From contig JASGDY010000131.1 in assembly GCA_047606825.1 (NCBI GenBank), positions 1 to 64,000 on the forward strand: a DNA stretch of 64,000 nucleotides, in the 5' to 3' direction. Below, in pieces: positions 26,173 to 36,317 of the stretch. Both the position numbers and the translations under genes were made by a program. The notes under the pieces are model-generated. The model saw only the letters and a list, made by a program, of their open reading frames with translations, ran no database searches and was not told the DNA's origin. Position 1 is the stretch's first letter, and every line of letters starts with the position of its first letter. The stretch comes from Rhizosphaericola sp047606825. Its GTDB lineage: Bacteria > Bacteroidota > Bacteroidia > Chitinophagales > Chitinophagaceae.

Positions 26173-27288
26173 ATGAAAAAAGAACTTGGTTATATCCTAC
26201 TGTGCAGCGCCTTAATCCTGGGAGCCTGCCGTTCCACACATAAATTTTCCGACAAAAAGCTTCCCTCGCTAGCAGCAAAATACAAAAATGATTTTCTGAT
26301 AGGAACGGCATTGGATCTGCCACAGATAAACGGCGCAGATCCTGCAACCATGGAAATTTCCAAAACACAGTTTGATGCCACCACTCCCGAGAACATCATG
26401 AAATGTGAAGAGATACACCCCGCATGGAATAAATACCTCTGGAACCATGCCGACTTATATGTCTCCGAAGGACAAAAGAACAAACAATTTATAGTTGGCC
26501 ACACGCTTATATGGCACAGTCAGTTGTCACCATTTGTACGCCAGATACAAAGCAAGGACTCTTTACTCCTGTTCATGCAGAACCATATTGCAACCGTTGC
26601 CGGAAGATATACCGGAAAGATAGGCAGCTGGGACGTCGTCAACGAAGCCCTCAATGAAGATGGCAGTTTTCGCAAATCGGTCTTCTACAACTTATTGGGT
26701 GCCGACTATATCCCTACGGCATTTCAGCTCGCCGCGAAAGCCGATCCGCATGCCCAACTCTATTACAATGATTACAACATAGAGCAGCCTGAAAAGCGCG
26801 CAGGAGCTATTGCTCTTATCAAACTGGTTAAGGCAAACGGAGGCAGGATAGACGGCATAGGGATACAGGGACATTGGCATGTCAACGACATTCCCTTTAA
26901 GGCCATAGAAGAAAGCATCAAGGAATTTAGTGCGTTGGGCGTAAAAGTAGCATTCACTGAACTCGACCTAAGCGTATTGCCTAATCCGAAAAAACTGGTG
27001 GGTGCAGATGTAAACCAACATTTTGAAGGATCGAACGAGATGAATCCTTATACGCAAGGCTTGCCCGATTCCGTTGGTAAAATGCTGGCAGACCAATATG
27101 CCCAACTATTTAAATTATTTTTAAAATACAAAAAAGACATTAGCCGTGTGACTTTTTGGGGTACCAATGACAAACAATCCTGGTTGAACGATTTTCCGGT
27201 AAAAGGCAGAACAAACTATCCTCTCTTGTTCGACCGCAACAACCAACCCAAAAAAGCATTTTACAGTCTGATAAACCTCAAAAATTGA
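26173..27288 (+). CDS. GH10 endo-beta-1,4-xylanase (lipoprotein)
   Basis: This is a single-domain GH10 enzyme of 371 residues with a lipoprotein signal (LLCSALILGACRS, Cys near 20). Family motifs are GHTLIWHSQLSPF, acid/base Glu in WDVVNEALNEDG (about 157), NDYNIEQPEKR, IDGIGIQGHWHV, nucleophile Glu in FTELDLSV (about 262) and the WGTNDKQSWLN signature. Without a CBM it probably works on oligosaccharides in the periplasm, complementing the CBM-bearing Xyn10 at 10029. It sits between the broken GH115 gene and the GPH transporter; its TGA is followed six bases later by the transporter ATG. Confidence 0.92.
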   Translation: MKKELGYILLCSALILGACRSTHKFSDKKLPSLAAKYKNDFLIGTALDLPQINGADPATMEISKTQFDATTPENIMKCEEIHPAWNKYLWNHADLYVSEGQKNKQFIVGHTLIWHSQLSPFVRQIQSKDSLLLFMQNHIATVAGRYTGKIGSWDVVNEALNEDGSFRKSVFYNLLGADYIPTAFQLAAKADPHAQLYYNDYNIEQPEKRAGAIALIKLVKANGGRIDGIGIQGHWHVNDIPFKAIEESIKEFSALGVKVAFTELDLSVLPNPKKLVGADVNQHFEGSNEMNPYTQGLPDSVGKMLADQYAQLFKLFLKYKKDISRVTFWGTNDKQSWLNDFPVKGRTNYPLLFDRNNQPKKAFYSLINLKN

Positions 27289-27293
27289 TTCTA

Positions 27294-28778
27294 ATGAATA
27301 CAGAAAACGAAAAATTGTCCATAAAGGAAAAAGTTGGTTACAGCCTGGGAGACTTTGCGGCCAATCTGGTGTTCCAGACCTTGATGACGTATCTCGCCTA
27401 CTTCTACACCGACATCTACGGGCTCAAAACGGAACACGCGTCCCTGATCATTTTGATTGTCGGGCTGGTGGCTGCCTTTGGATTCAACCCCATTATCGGC
27501 GCACTGGCGGATCGCACCAATTCCAGATGGGGAAAGTTCCGTCCCTGGATTTTGTTTACCGCACTCCCACTTGGAGCTGTGGCTATTTTTGCCTTCAGCA
27601 CTCCACATTTTGACTACAAGGGAAAAGTTATCTATGCCATCGCCACCTATTCCCTGCTGTTGTTGCTGTATGCCGCCAACAACCTCCCTTATTCCGCTCT
27701 TAGCGGAGTCATTACCGGCAGTATGAAAGAAAGAAACAGCCTTTCCTCCTACCGGTTCGTAGCGGTTACGTTGGCTCAGCTATTTGTACAGGCGTTCATG
27801 CTGTCCATTATCGAAACAGCCGGAGGCGGCGACAAAGCAGTCGGCATCCAAAAAGTAATGAGCTGGCTTGCCGTCATAGGAACAGTCATGCTGTTGATAA
27901 CTTTCTTTACGACAAAAGAAAGGATCATCCCCAAACCGGAACAGAAATCAAGTTTCAAGGAAGACTTGGCGGATCTGTTCCGTAACAAACCGTGGCTGAT
28001 TATGCTGGCTTTGACCACATTGGTCTTTGTGACCTTGGCCATGAAGGGCGGTTCTTATGTGTATTATTTTAAAAACTATGTCGACCCCAATGCTTTGTCT
28101 GGCTTTACCCACCCGATCACCAGCGCTTTCCAAAAAATAGGACTGAACTTCTTCGGGACGGATATTGCTTCCGCAGGATTTGGTCTTTTCAATGCGGCTG
28201 GCATCATCTGCATGATTATCGGCATTTCGTTTTCCAAACGCCTCGCCGACAAGTTTGGGAAACGGGACCTATACGGTATCGCTCTTTTCATTTCCACCTT
28301 GTTTATCATTTCCTTTTATTTCTTTTCACCCACAAATGTTGGGCTGATGTTCCTGGCACAGATATGCCACGGATTCTTTTACGGGCTCACGATTCCCGTA
28401 TTGTGGGCCATGATTGCGGATGTAGCGGACTATAGTGAATGGAAAACGAACCACAGAGCCACCGCGATTATTTTTTCAGCCATGATGGTGGGCCTCAAAG
28501 CGGGACTTTCCGTGGGCAGCGCACTGGTAGCCTGGATATTGGGGCTTTTTCATTACGTGCCCAACCAGGAGACACAGGTCGCTGCCGCCGTACAAGGCAC
28601 CCGTTACCTGGTAAGTGTGTTCCCGGCCATACCGTTCCTGATCGGAGCGGCTCTTTTGCTTTTTTATGAAATAAACAAAAAGATGGAACTTCAGATCGAA
28701 GCAGATCTTAAAAAGAAAAGGGCGGTATCGGAAAGCATCCCCGAGATTGCCGTAGAGGACGCTTCATTGAGTATATAA
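27294..28778 (+). CDS. GPH-family sugar:cation symporter (MFS, xyloside type)
   Basis: This is an inner-membrane protein of about 494 residues with some 12 hydrophobic helices and the glycoside-pentoside-hexuronide signature: KVGYSLGDFAANLVFQ at the N-terminus, then GALADRTNSRWGKFRPWILF after helix 2 and the conserved mid-protein motif IPVLWAMIADVADYSEW. GPH members import disaccharides and oligosaccharides with Na+ or H+. Placed between xylanase and GH43 genes, it most likely brings xylo-oligosaccharides, possibly with glucuronyl groups, into the cytoplasm. An ATG at 27294 is used; a TTG at 27285 overlaps the previous stop. Confidence 0.9.
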   Translation: MNTENEKLSIKEKVGYSLGDFAANLVFQTLMTYLAYFYTDIYGLKTEHASLIILIVGLVAAFGFNPIIGALADRTNSRWGKFRPWILFTALPLGAVAIFAFSTPHFDYKGKVIYAIATYSLLLLLYAANNLPYSALSGVITGSMKERNSLSSYRFVAVTLAQLFVQAFMLSIIETAGGGDKAVGIQKVMSWLAVIGTVMLLITFFTTKERIIPKPEQKSSFKEDLADLFRNKPWLIMLALTTLVFVTLAMKGGSYVYYFKNYVDPNALSGFTHPITSAFQKIGLNFFGTDIASAGFGLFNAAGIICMIIGISFSKRLADKFGKRDLYGIALFISTLFIISFYFFSPTNVGLMFLAQICHGFFYGLTIPVLWAMIADVADYSEWKTNHRATAIIFSAMMVGLKAGLSVGSALVAWILGLFHYVPNQETQVAAAVQGTRYLVSVFPAIPFLIGAALLLFYEINKKMELQIEADLKKKRAVSESIPEIAVEDASLSI

Positions 28779-28838
28779 AAGACAAGTATTACCCACCTGT
28801 TTTGGATATGAAAATTACTTTTTAAAAAAATCAACTAT

Positions 28839-29885
28839 ATGCCAGAAGAAAGCATCGAACATATCGATTTCCTGAAATTAAATAGAAATGCCATTGCACA
28901 GCCATTGGTCAGAGATATCTATACAGCAGACCCCTCCGCCCATGTATTCAACGGTAGGATTTACATCTACCCCTCACATGATGTGGATGCGGGGGATGCG
29001 TTTGACGATCTGGGAAGCCATTTTGCCATGGAAGACTACCATGTGATCAGTATGGACACACCCGAAAGTGAAGCCAAAGACAACGGCGTCGCATTGCGTG
29101 TGGAAGATGTCTCCTGGGTCCAAAAACAGATGTGGGCGCCCGATGCCAACGAAAAAGACGGTAAATATTACCTCTTTTTTCCGGCGAAAAACCACGAAGG
29201 TATTTTCAAAATCGGCGTTGCCGTCAGCAACTCCCCGACCGGCCCTTTCGTACCGCAACCCGAAGCGATACAGAAAAGTTTTTCGATAGACCCAGCAGTA
29301 TTCAGAGACGACGACGACAGCTACTATATGTATTTCGGAGGCATCTGGGGCGGACAGTTGCAGCGCTGGCGCGAAGGAAAATTCAATGCGGAGCAACCGG
29401 AAAGCCCTTTTGCTTTCCTTCCCGCCGACAACGAACCTGCGTTGTGTGCGAAAGTTGCCAAACTCGCGGATGATTTATTGGAATTTGCAGAAGACGCAAA
29501 GGATCTAGTTATATTGGACGAGCAGGGCAATGCGCTGTTGCAGGGCGATACGGAAAGGCGTTTCTTTGAGGCCTCCTGGATGCACAAGTACAACGGGAAA
29601 TACTATTTTTCCTATTCCACGGGCGACACGCATCTGATCTGCTATGCCACCTCGGACAGTCCTTACGGTCCGTTTACCTACCAGGGGATCATCTTAAAAC
29701 CTGTCGTAGGCTGGACCACGCATCATTCCATTGTGGAATTTGAGGGAAAATGGTACTTGTATTACCACGACTCCAGCCTTTCGGAAGGCGTTACGCATCT
29801 GCGCAGCATAAAGGTTTCCGAAATCCAATACGATGGAAACGGAAAAATAAAAACGTTGCAACCCTACCAAGATTTTAATTTTTAG
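28839..29885 (+). CDS. GH43 beta-xylosidase / arabinofuranosidase without signal peptide
   Basis: This GH43 protein of 348 residues has no signal peptide, so it is probably cytoplasmic. Catalytic acids are visible as the base Asp in IYTADPSAHVF, the modulating Asp in SIDPAVFRDDD and the acid Glu in FFEASWMHKYNGKYYFSYS. It follows the GPH transporter by 60 bp, which fits intracellular cleavage of imported xylo-oligosaccharides to xylose. Substrate specificity within GH43 cannot be assigned from motifs alone. Confidence 0.88.
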   Translation: MPEESIEHIDFLKLNRNAIAQPLVRDIYTADPSAHVFNGRIYIYPSHDVDAGDAFDDLGSHFAMEDYHVISMDTPESEAKDNGVALRVEDVSWVQKQMWAPDANEKDGKYYLFFPAKNHEGIFKIGVAVSNSPTGPFVPQPEAIQKSFSIDPAVFRDDDDSYYMYFGGIWGGQLQRWREGKFNAEQPESPFAFLPADNEPALCAKVAKLADDLLEFAEDAKDLVILDEQGNALLQGDTERRFFEASWMHKYNGKYYFSYSTGDTHLICYATSDSPYGPFTYQGIILKPVVGWTTHHSIVEFEGKWYLYYHDSSLSEGVTHLRSIKVSEIQYDGNGKIKTLQPYQDFNF

Positions 29886-29929
29886 TTTTCTTTGACATCG
29901 TATTAAGTCATTCAACCAACTTGAATTTT

Positions 29930-31129
29930 ATGCCAAAAATGATACAGTCCATGCGGTGGTTTGGGCCGCAGGATCCCGTAAGCCTTGCCGATATAAGGCA
30001 AACAGGTGCTACGGAAGTGGTGACAGCACTACACCATATTCCGGTGGGCGAGATATGGACGGAGAATGCCATACAGGAAAGAAAAAATATAATCGAAGCG
30101 GCACATCTGCAATGGACGGTAGTGGAAAGCCTGCCGGTACATACCGATATCAAACTCAAAAAAGGCCGCTATCAGGAATGGATCGAAAACTATCAAACAA
30201 GCCTCCAAAACCTGGCCAGACATGGCATACGGGTGGTCACGTACAATTTCATGCCATTGTTTGACTGGATCCGGACAGATCTCAGTTTTGCGCTTCCGCA
30301 AGGTTCCCAATCACTGTATTTCAGTAAACGGGAAGCCATCGCCTTTGGGTTGGAAGTATTGCAGCGGCAGGGAGCAGAAAAACCCTTTTACACGGAAGAA
30401 GAAAAAGAGGAAGCACTGACCTACTACCATTCATTGTCCGAAAACCAGAAACAAGCCTTATCAGACAGCATCTTACTGGGTCTGCCGGGCACGATGGGGA
30501 CTTTCGGACTGGAAGAAATTCGGAACGCCTTTGACGCTTACAAAGACATAGATTCCGAACGGTACAGAACCCATTTTATCTATTTTCTGGAACAGGTGGT
30601 ACCCACGGCACAGGATTGTGGCACCAAGCTGGCCATACATCCCGATGATCCGCCGTTTCCATTGTTTGGATTACCACGCGTCGTCAGCACGGCAGACGAC
30701 ATTCGGAAAATCGTGGAAGCGGTGGATATGGAAGCTAACGGACTCTGTTTCTGTACAGGCTCCTTAGGCGTAAGGGAAGAAAACCATCTGGAAGATATGA
30801 TACAGCGTTACGGCGACCGTATCCATTTTGCCCATTTGCGCAATATAAAAAGACTACCGAACGGTGATTTTTATGAATCAGCTATTTTTCAAGGCAGTGT
30901 AGACATGTATGGGGTGGTAAAGACCCTTTGCGACATTATGCAAAAACGCAACGTAGCCATTCCCATGCGTCCTGACCATGGACACCAGATGTTGGATGAC
31001 CTGCAAAAAAACACTTATCCCGGTTATTCTGCCATCGGCCGACTGAAGTCCCTAGCGGAACTCCGTGGCCTGGAAATGGGCATCATGGGTACATCAGTAG
31101 CAGCATCCGAAAGCGAAAACAAAATATAG
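29930..31129 (+). CDS. uxuA: Mannonate dehydratase
   Basis: This is a UxuA-type TIM-barrel enzyme of about 399 residues that converts D-mannonate to 2-keto-3-deoxygluconate in hexuronate catabolism. Recognised stretches are SMRWFGPQDPVSLADIRQ at the start, NLARHGIRVVTYNFMPLFDW, metal-site segments KLAIHPDDPPFPLFGLPRV and GLCFCTGSLG, and FAHLRNI and MRPDHGHQM near the C-terminus. It lies between GH43 and the GH67 alpha-glucuronidase, 15 bp upstream of the latter, so the operon couples release of glucuronic acid from xylan to its breakdown. UxaC and UxuB are not in the window. The ATG at 29930 is preferred to the TTG at 29921. Confidence 0.93.
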   Translation: MPKMIQSMRWFGPQDPVSLADIRQTGATEVVTALHHIPVGEIWTENAIQERKNIIEAAHLQWTVVESLPVHTDIKLKKGRYQEWIENYQTSLQNLARHGIRVVTYNFMPLFDWIRTDLSFALPQGSQSLYFSKREAIAFGLEVLQRQGAEKPFYTEEEKEEALTYYHSLSENQKQALSDSILLGLPGTMGTFGLEEIRNAFDAYKDIDSERYRTHFIYFLEQVVPTAQDCGTKLAIHPDDPPFPLFGLPRVVSTADDIRKIVEAVDMEANGLCFCTGSLGVREENHLEDMIQRYGDRIHFAHLRNIKRLPNGDFYESAIFQGSVDMYGVVKTLCDIMQKRNVAIPMRPDHGHQMLDDLQKNTYPGYSAIGRLKSLAELRGLEMGIMGTSVAASESENKI

Positions 31130-31144
31130 ACAAAAGAAGGCTGT

Positions 31145-33223
31145 ATGACAAAGAAATTATGGACATCCCTGGTATTGGCCTGTGCCATTTTCGGTATCAT
31201 CCGTGCCCAGGACGGACATTCCTTATGGCTCAGTGGTATTCAAAAAGCCCACAAGGTGACAGTGGAAGGGTTTCCCAAAAACGCGGCCACATTGCAGATA
31301 GCGGCCGATGAACTCCAAAAGGGATGGCTAGGCAAGGAAAACGCAACCATAAAATTTCTGGTCAACAGCAAAAATCCACGCCTAAAAAAAGATGGATTTA
31401 TCCTTCACCCCAACAGTATAGAATCTCCTTCCAATACCGGAATTCTTTACGGAGTGTACGAGTGGCTACGGCGGCAGCAATGCGGAGAAACCATTCCCTT
31501 TGGGAAAAACAACAATCCATCCTACGCCTTCCGGCTCTTGAACCATTGGGATAACCGGGACGGAAGCATAGAACGGGGATATGCTGGCAATTCCATTTTC
31601 TGGAGGTCAGGTGCTGATTCCCTGCAAGTAACCCAGACCGACATACAACGCTGGCGAGAATACGCACGTGCCAATGCCTCCATCGGTATCAACGCGGCGG
31701 TACTCAACAACGTAAACGCCTCTCCTATCCTGCTCACACAGCCCTATCTGGAACGGATCAAAGCCATAGCCGACGTGCTTAGAGACTATGGCATGAAGGT
31801 CTATCTGTCCATCAACTTTTCCTCCCCAGTCCTCATTGGCGGACTCACCACAGCCGACCCGTTAAACCAAGAAGTCGTGGCCTGGTGGCACAGCAAGGTC
31901 AAGGCAATCTACCAGTTTGTGCCGGATTTTGGTGGCTTTCTGGTAAAGGCCAGCAGCGAAGGACAACCGGGTCCGCAGGATTTCGGAAGAACCCATGCCG
32001 ACGGTGCCAATATGCTGGCAGATGCACTCCAACCATTTGGCGGTATCGTCATGTGGCGGGCATTCGTGTATAGCTCCTCCGATAAAGACCGGGCAAAACA
32101 GGCTTATCTGGAATTCAAGCCACTGGATGGAAAATTCCGGGACAATGTCATCCTCCAGGTTAAAAACGGCCCTATCGATTTCCAGCCAAGGGAACCGTTC
32201 AGCCCCTTGTTCGGAGCCATGGAAAAAACGGATGTAATGGCAGAACTCCAAATCACGCAGGAATATCTAGGACATGCCATCCACCTAGCATTTCTGGCAC
32301 CCATGTGGGAGGAGTTTTTTAAGAGTGACACCTACCAGCAAGGAAAAGGAAGCACCGTAGCCAAGTGTACGAATGGTAGCGTTTTCCACCAAAAATACAC
32401 AGCCATCGCAGGCGTTTCCAATATCGGAATGGACAAAAACTGGACAGGTCACCCATTCGCACAAGCCAACTGGTATGCCTTCGGACGATTGGCATGGAAC
32501 GATACTTTGTCAAGTGCACAGATTGCAGAGGAGTGGATCAAGCTGACATTCCCCGCCAAACCGAATGGCGGCAACACCCTTACTTGGAAACAACGTTTTC
32601 TCCAACCTGTCAAGTCGATGATGCTTGCCAGCCGCGAGGCTGTAGTAAATTACATGATGCCACTGGGATTACACCATATATTTTCGGCCAACGACCATTA
32701 CGGTCCCGGACCGTGGTGGACACCCAAAGGGGTAAGGAAAGACTGGACGCCACCATATTACCACCAGGCGGACAGCATGGGCATCGGCTTTGACCGAACC
32801 AAAACGGGAAGTGACGCAGTCGACCAATACCATTCCCCCCTGAATGAAATATTTGCCAATACGGCCACTTGCCCTGAAGGATACCTCTTATGGTTCCACC
32901 ATCTTCCCTGGACTTACCGGTTGAAAAATGGCCAGACACTCTGGGACGGCATCTGTCAACATTACGAAGATGGGGTAAACGAAGTGGCCGCGTTCCAAAA
33001 AACATGGGAAAATGTAGCAGGCTATGTGGACAAGACAACTTTCTCCGATGTAAAAAAACGGTTACAAATGCAATATGACAATGCAGTGATATGGAAAGAC
33101 GGTTGCCTCCAATACTTTCAGCAATTCAGTAAAATGCCCTTACCCAAAACAGTGGCAGCTCCCAAATACAAGCTGGCAGACCTTATAAAGGCGGATCTCA
33201 GAAAGCAAGAGAAATACAAATAG
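31145..33223 (+). CDS. GH67 alpha-glucuronidase
   Basis: This 692-residue enzyme has a signal peptide (WTSLVLACAIFGIIRAQ), so it is likely periplasmic. It shows the GH67 order: an N-terminal alpha/beta domain (GILYGVYEWLRRQQ), then the barrel with LNHWDNRDGSIERGYAG, GINAAVLNNVNA, the ASSEGQPGP segment carrying a catalytic Glu, and the C-terminal helical domain (PLGLHHIFSANDHYGPGPWW). GH67 removes (methyl)glucuronic acid from the non-reducing terminal xylose of oligosaccharides made by GH10 xylanases, matching the two GH10 genes here. It is the last gene of the operon, followed by a MITE-like repeat. Confidence 0.95.
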   Translation: MTKKLWTSLVLACAIFGIIRAQDGHSLWLSGIQKAHKVTVEGFPKNAATLQIAADELQKGWLGKENATIKFLVNSKNPRLKKDGFILHPNSIESPSNTGILYGVYEWLRRQQCGETIPFGKNNNPSYAFRLLNHWDNRDGSIERGYAGNSIFWRSGADSLQVTQTDIQRWREYARANASIGINAAVLNNVNASPILLTQPYLERIKAIADVLRDYGMKVYLSINFSSPVLIGGLTTADPLNQEVVAWWHSKVKAIYQFVPDFGGFLVKASSEGQPGPQDFGRTHADGANMLADALQPFGGIVMWRAFVYSSSDKDRAKQAYLEFKPLDGKFRDNVILQVKNGPIDFQPREPFSPLFGAMEKTDVMAELQITQEYLGHAIHLAFLAPMWEEFFKSDTYQQGKGSTVAKCTNGSVFHQKYTAIAGVSNIGMDKNWTGHPFAQANWYAFGRLAWNDTLSSAQIAEEWIKLTFPAKPNGGNTLTWKQRFLQPVKSMMLASREAVVNYMMPLGLHHIFSANDHYGPGPWWTPKGVRKDWTPPYYHQADSMGIGFDRTKTGSDAVDQYHSPLNEIFANTATCPEGYLLWFHHLPWTYRLKNGQTLWDGICQHYEDGVNEVAAFQKTWENVAGYVDKTTFSDVKKRLQMQYDNAVIWKDGCLQYFQQFSKMPLPKTVAAPKYKLADLIKADLRKQEKYK

Positions 33224-33260
33224 CCCGAGGGCAGTCCACCCCTCCTATACAGACATATTT

Positions 33261-33525
33261 AACGTGAGTTCGGGATAAGAAAAAGTCATCATAATTTGAT
33301 TTTAAATAAGTTATGTTCTTTTGCCTTGATGCAAAAGAACCAAAAAATCAAGACGGTATTGAATTAACTAAAAATCAACGCATAAGTCGGAAACAAAAGA
33401 AACTCACTACGCTTCGCTACGTTCAGACAACTTTTATTTCTATCGACTTATTTCATTGATTTTCTTAACGTTAATTCAATAAGGTCAATTCCAAAATACA
33501 TACTACCTTATCCCAAACTCACGTT
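33261..33525. mobile_element. MITE-like palindromic repeat element (about 265 bp)
   Basis: Terminal inverted repeats of 19 bp (AACGTGAGTTCGGGATAAG at 33261-33279 and its complement at 33507-33525, one mismatch) bound the element. ATTT flanks it on both sides, a possible 4-bp target duplication. Inside are a perfect 10-bp hairpin (33315-33340) and two long, imperfectly matched arms (about 33355-33414 and 33424-33483) around CTACGCTTCGCTACG. It encodes no protein. It lies between the GH67 stop and the converging TonB-receptor stop. Confidence 0.75.
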
Positions 33526-33610
33526 ATTTAATATCCAGACAAAAGACAACCAAAATCAACCATTAAAAGGAACATTTACCGACGTGCCCTGCTTTTTTAT
33601 AAAACCAAGC

Positions 33611-36055
33611 TCAGAACTTATAGGTCAGGCTCGCAACGAGTTGTCGAAGCATCTGGGGATTCATGGTCGTATAGCCGGTCCAATAGTGTTTATTGGTAAG
33701 GTTGTCCACCTTGACCCCCAGCACCATGCTTCTGGTTTCGTATGTAACGGCAGCATTCAGCACCACATAGGAGGGCAATATAAACACGCCCATCGTCGTA
33801 CTGTTTACGATTTTGTTGTCACTGGCGTAGTTACCGCCAAACCCTACACGCAGTCCATTGAGGACACCTTTGGACAGCCTGTAGCTGAGCCACCAGTTGG
33901 CCAGCCATGGAGAACTGGCGGTGGTAGGCCTGCGTCCAAGTGTGGTAGAGTCTGATTCGGTATATTTGGAATCATTGTAGGAAAGTCCGGAAGTAAAGTT
34001 AAAACCATCCAAAAGATTAGCGCTCAACTGCAATTCCACGCCTTTACTGACCTGGGTACCGTTTTGGACACTTGCCAGTGCGGGAAGGTCAGGATCGGTC
34101 CGTACGGTGTTTTTTACCGTAATATCATAATAACTTAAGGAGGCACTCACACGGTTTTTAACCAGATCGGTTTTGACACCTACTTCCCATTGATTCGCCT
34201 CTTCTGGTTTGGCTATCACGGTTACCAGGCTGTCCTGTTGCCCTTTGCGGTAGGCCGTATAGGTATTTTTGTTGGTAAAACCATTTTGGTAATTAGCAAA
34301 AACGGAGACCTGGTCCTTGACCAATTGGTACACGGCACCAAACTTGGGAGAAAACACAGTCTGGTTATATTTTTCCGCGGAGCCCTTATCGTTGATATCG
34401 AAATGATCCACGCGCACGGCAGCCGATACATTCAAACGATCCGTAATATTGACTACATCCGAAATATAGGCACTGTATGTATTGGTAAGGCTGATGGACG
34501 GATAAGTACCCACATTGCTGGAGGTATCATAATATTTGTCTATGGATACCCCGTTGAATCCACTGTAATCATAGGTGGACGACAACGGAACAATATCATA
34601 ATAGCTACTGGGATAATAAAACAGGATATTGGCATCCAAGCGGGTATAATCCAAACCAAACACCATCCGGTTTCTGATAGTGCCTATATTGAAGTCGCCA
34701 TGAAAATTTTGCTGCACCTCGAATGTTTTCTTTTTCCCATTGCGTGTCGACTGGTCGGCACGAGCCAGATAGTAGTCGTTGATATCCGTGGAGTTGGGCA
34801 CCAGGTAAAAATAGGCCGCACGACCATTGGAGTAGCTTTCTCCATAAGTCAGGTTGGTGGAGGAAGAAAAATGGCGGGAAAAATTGTAATTGACCTGTCC
34901 AAAATAATTGGTGCTTCTGGAATGCTGGAAAAGACCGTTTCCCACATAAGCATTTTTGTAATCCATCTTTACCTGGTCAGCCCGCGTTACGCCCAATTGG
35001 GTCACAGGATAATAAAAAAACAAATAGGGGCTTGCCTGGTTTTTGCCATAGGAGAGCTCCGCTTCCAGACTTACTGTCAGCTTATCCGATGGTTTGTACA
35101 GCAAACTGGGAGCCAGGAAATACCTACGGGAAAATCCCTCTGTCTGGAAAGACCCCTGGTAATTATAAGCACCGTTGAAGCGGAACAATAGTTTTTTTTG
35201 CCTGTCCAGCGGTGAATTGAGATCCACACTTCCTCGTCCGAACTGGTAGCCTCCCAAGGAAGCTGAAATATTGCCGCCAGAATGTTCATACGGTTTTTTG
35301 GTCACGCGGTTGATCAAACCGCCATAGGAAGTCAATGTACTGCCGAACAGGGTAGCGGAAGGACCTTTGATGATTTCCAGCGTTTCCAGGTTAGCGGCAT
35401 CAATGGCATCGGTCACGACACCAGCAATACCATTGCGCAGGGTCGACTGCATGACAAAACCGCGGCTGTTGTAATAGGCACCGCCGTCCCCGGCACGTCC
35501 TGTAGCCGCCCACATGCTCTGTATGCCAGGCGCATTGCGCATGGCATCGTCTACGGAATATACAAGCTGATCGACCAGGATATCTTTGGAAATGGTAGTG
35601 TACACCTGGGAATTTTCCAGGTTCTTCAGCGGCATTTTTCCTACCGTCTCACTACCTGCAATCCCAAACTTGCGGCCTAGGGCAGATACCGTGATCTCCT
35701 CCAGTTGCGCACTGGACAATTGCAATGCGATATCGAGGGTGCTAATACCGCCGGACACTACCGTTACGTTTTTTGTCACTTTTTCGTAACCTGCCAGAGA
35801 TATTTCCAATGCATACATCCCCGGGCGTAGGTTCGTCAGCCGGAAAATGCCCTTTGCATCCGTAGTGGTAGATTTTTCCAATCTGGAGATATAAACAAAG
35901 GCATAGGGAACCGCCTTGTGATCATTGGTGGTAATGGAGCCCCGGATGGAACCATTTTTGACGTCCTGGGCCCAAAGGGAGAAGGATGCCAATGAAAAGA
36001 GGAAAAAAAGGTATAAAGAGATAAAAAAAGACTTTCGTAAGAACGACTTTAGCAT
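33611..36055 (-). CDS. TonB-dependent siderophore-type receptor with carboxypeptidase-like N-terminal domain
   Basis: This outer-membrane receptor of 814 residues has a signal peptide (FFLFSLASFSLWAQ), then a carboxypeptidase-regulatory-like domain (GSIRGSITTNDHKAVPYAFV). The plug region has VDDAMRNAPGIQSMW, SRGFVMQSTLRNGIAG, LETLEIIKGPSATLFGS and YGGLINRVTKKPYE, which are typical of FhuA/FhuE-like ferric-siderophore receptors. A 22-strand-type barrel follows with a C-terminal aromatic (LTYKF). It is not SusC-type and has no SusD partner. It is a paralogue of the receptor at 50729. No Fur-box or sigma/anti-sigma pair is seen beside it, so its link to the xylan locus is probably only positional. 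Confidence 0.88.
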   Translation of the reverse strand: MLKSFLRKSFFISLYLFFLFSLASFSLWAQDVKNGSIRGSITTNDHKAVPYAFVYISRLEKSTTTDAKGIFRLTNLRPGMYALEISLAGYEKVTKNVTVVSGGISTLDIALQLSSAQLEEITVSALGRKFGIAGSETVGKMPLKNLENSQVYTTISKDILVDQLVYSVDDAMRNAPGIQSMWAATGRAGDGGAYYNSRGFVMQSTLRNGIAGVVTDAIDAANLETLEIIKGPSATLFGSTLTSYGGLINRVTKKPYEHSGGNISASLGGYQFGRGSVDLNSPLDRQKKLLFRFNGAYNYQGSFQTEGFSRRYFLAPSLLYKPSDKLTVSLEAELSYGKNQASPYLFFYYPVTQLGVTRADQVKMDYKNAYVGNGLFQHSRSTNYFGQVNYNFSRHFSSSTNLTYGESYSNGRAAYFYLVPNSTDINDYYLARADQSTRNGKKKTFEVQQNFHGDFNIGTIRNRMVFGLDYTRLDANILFYYPSSYYDIVPLSSTYDYSGFNGVSIDKYYDTSSNVGTYPSISLTNTYSAYISDVVNITDRLNVSAAVRVDHFDINDKGSAEKYNQTVFSPKFGAVYQLVKDQVSVFANYQNGFTNKNTYTAYRKGQQDSLVTVIAKPEEANQWEVGVKTDLVKNRVSASLSYYDITVKNTVRTDPDLPALASVQNGTQVSKGVELQLSANLLDGFNFTSGLSYNDSKYTESDSTTLGRRPTTASSPWLANWWLSYRLSKGVLNGLRVGFGGNYASDNKIVNSTTMGVFILPSYVVLNAAVTYETRSMVLGVKVDNLTNKHYWTGYTTMNPQMLRQLVASLTYKF

Positions 36056-36317
36056 TGCTACCGGATTTTAATAAATTAATAAATAGATATAATTGAAAAA
36101 TAAGGCTGTAAAATTGAAATGAAACTTTCATTTTCATTTACGCAATGCGGAAAAAATAAGCCAATCCCAATATTTTACACATCGATGACAAAAGAACATC
36201 AGCCGGAATCGAAAAGATGGATAGACAATGGTAGGCGTAAAGCCACGTCCAGTACACAGCATAGTGATTTATTAACAAGAGCATCAATTAGTCTTATTGT
36301 TGTATAAGAGCAATTAG

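Noticed and set aside
34190..35191. Long open frame (333 codons, +) opposite the TonB receptor
   Set aside because: It is fully antisense to a well-supported receptor, has repetitive hydrophobic composition typical of antisense reading, and shows no motif.
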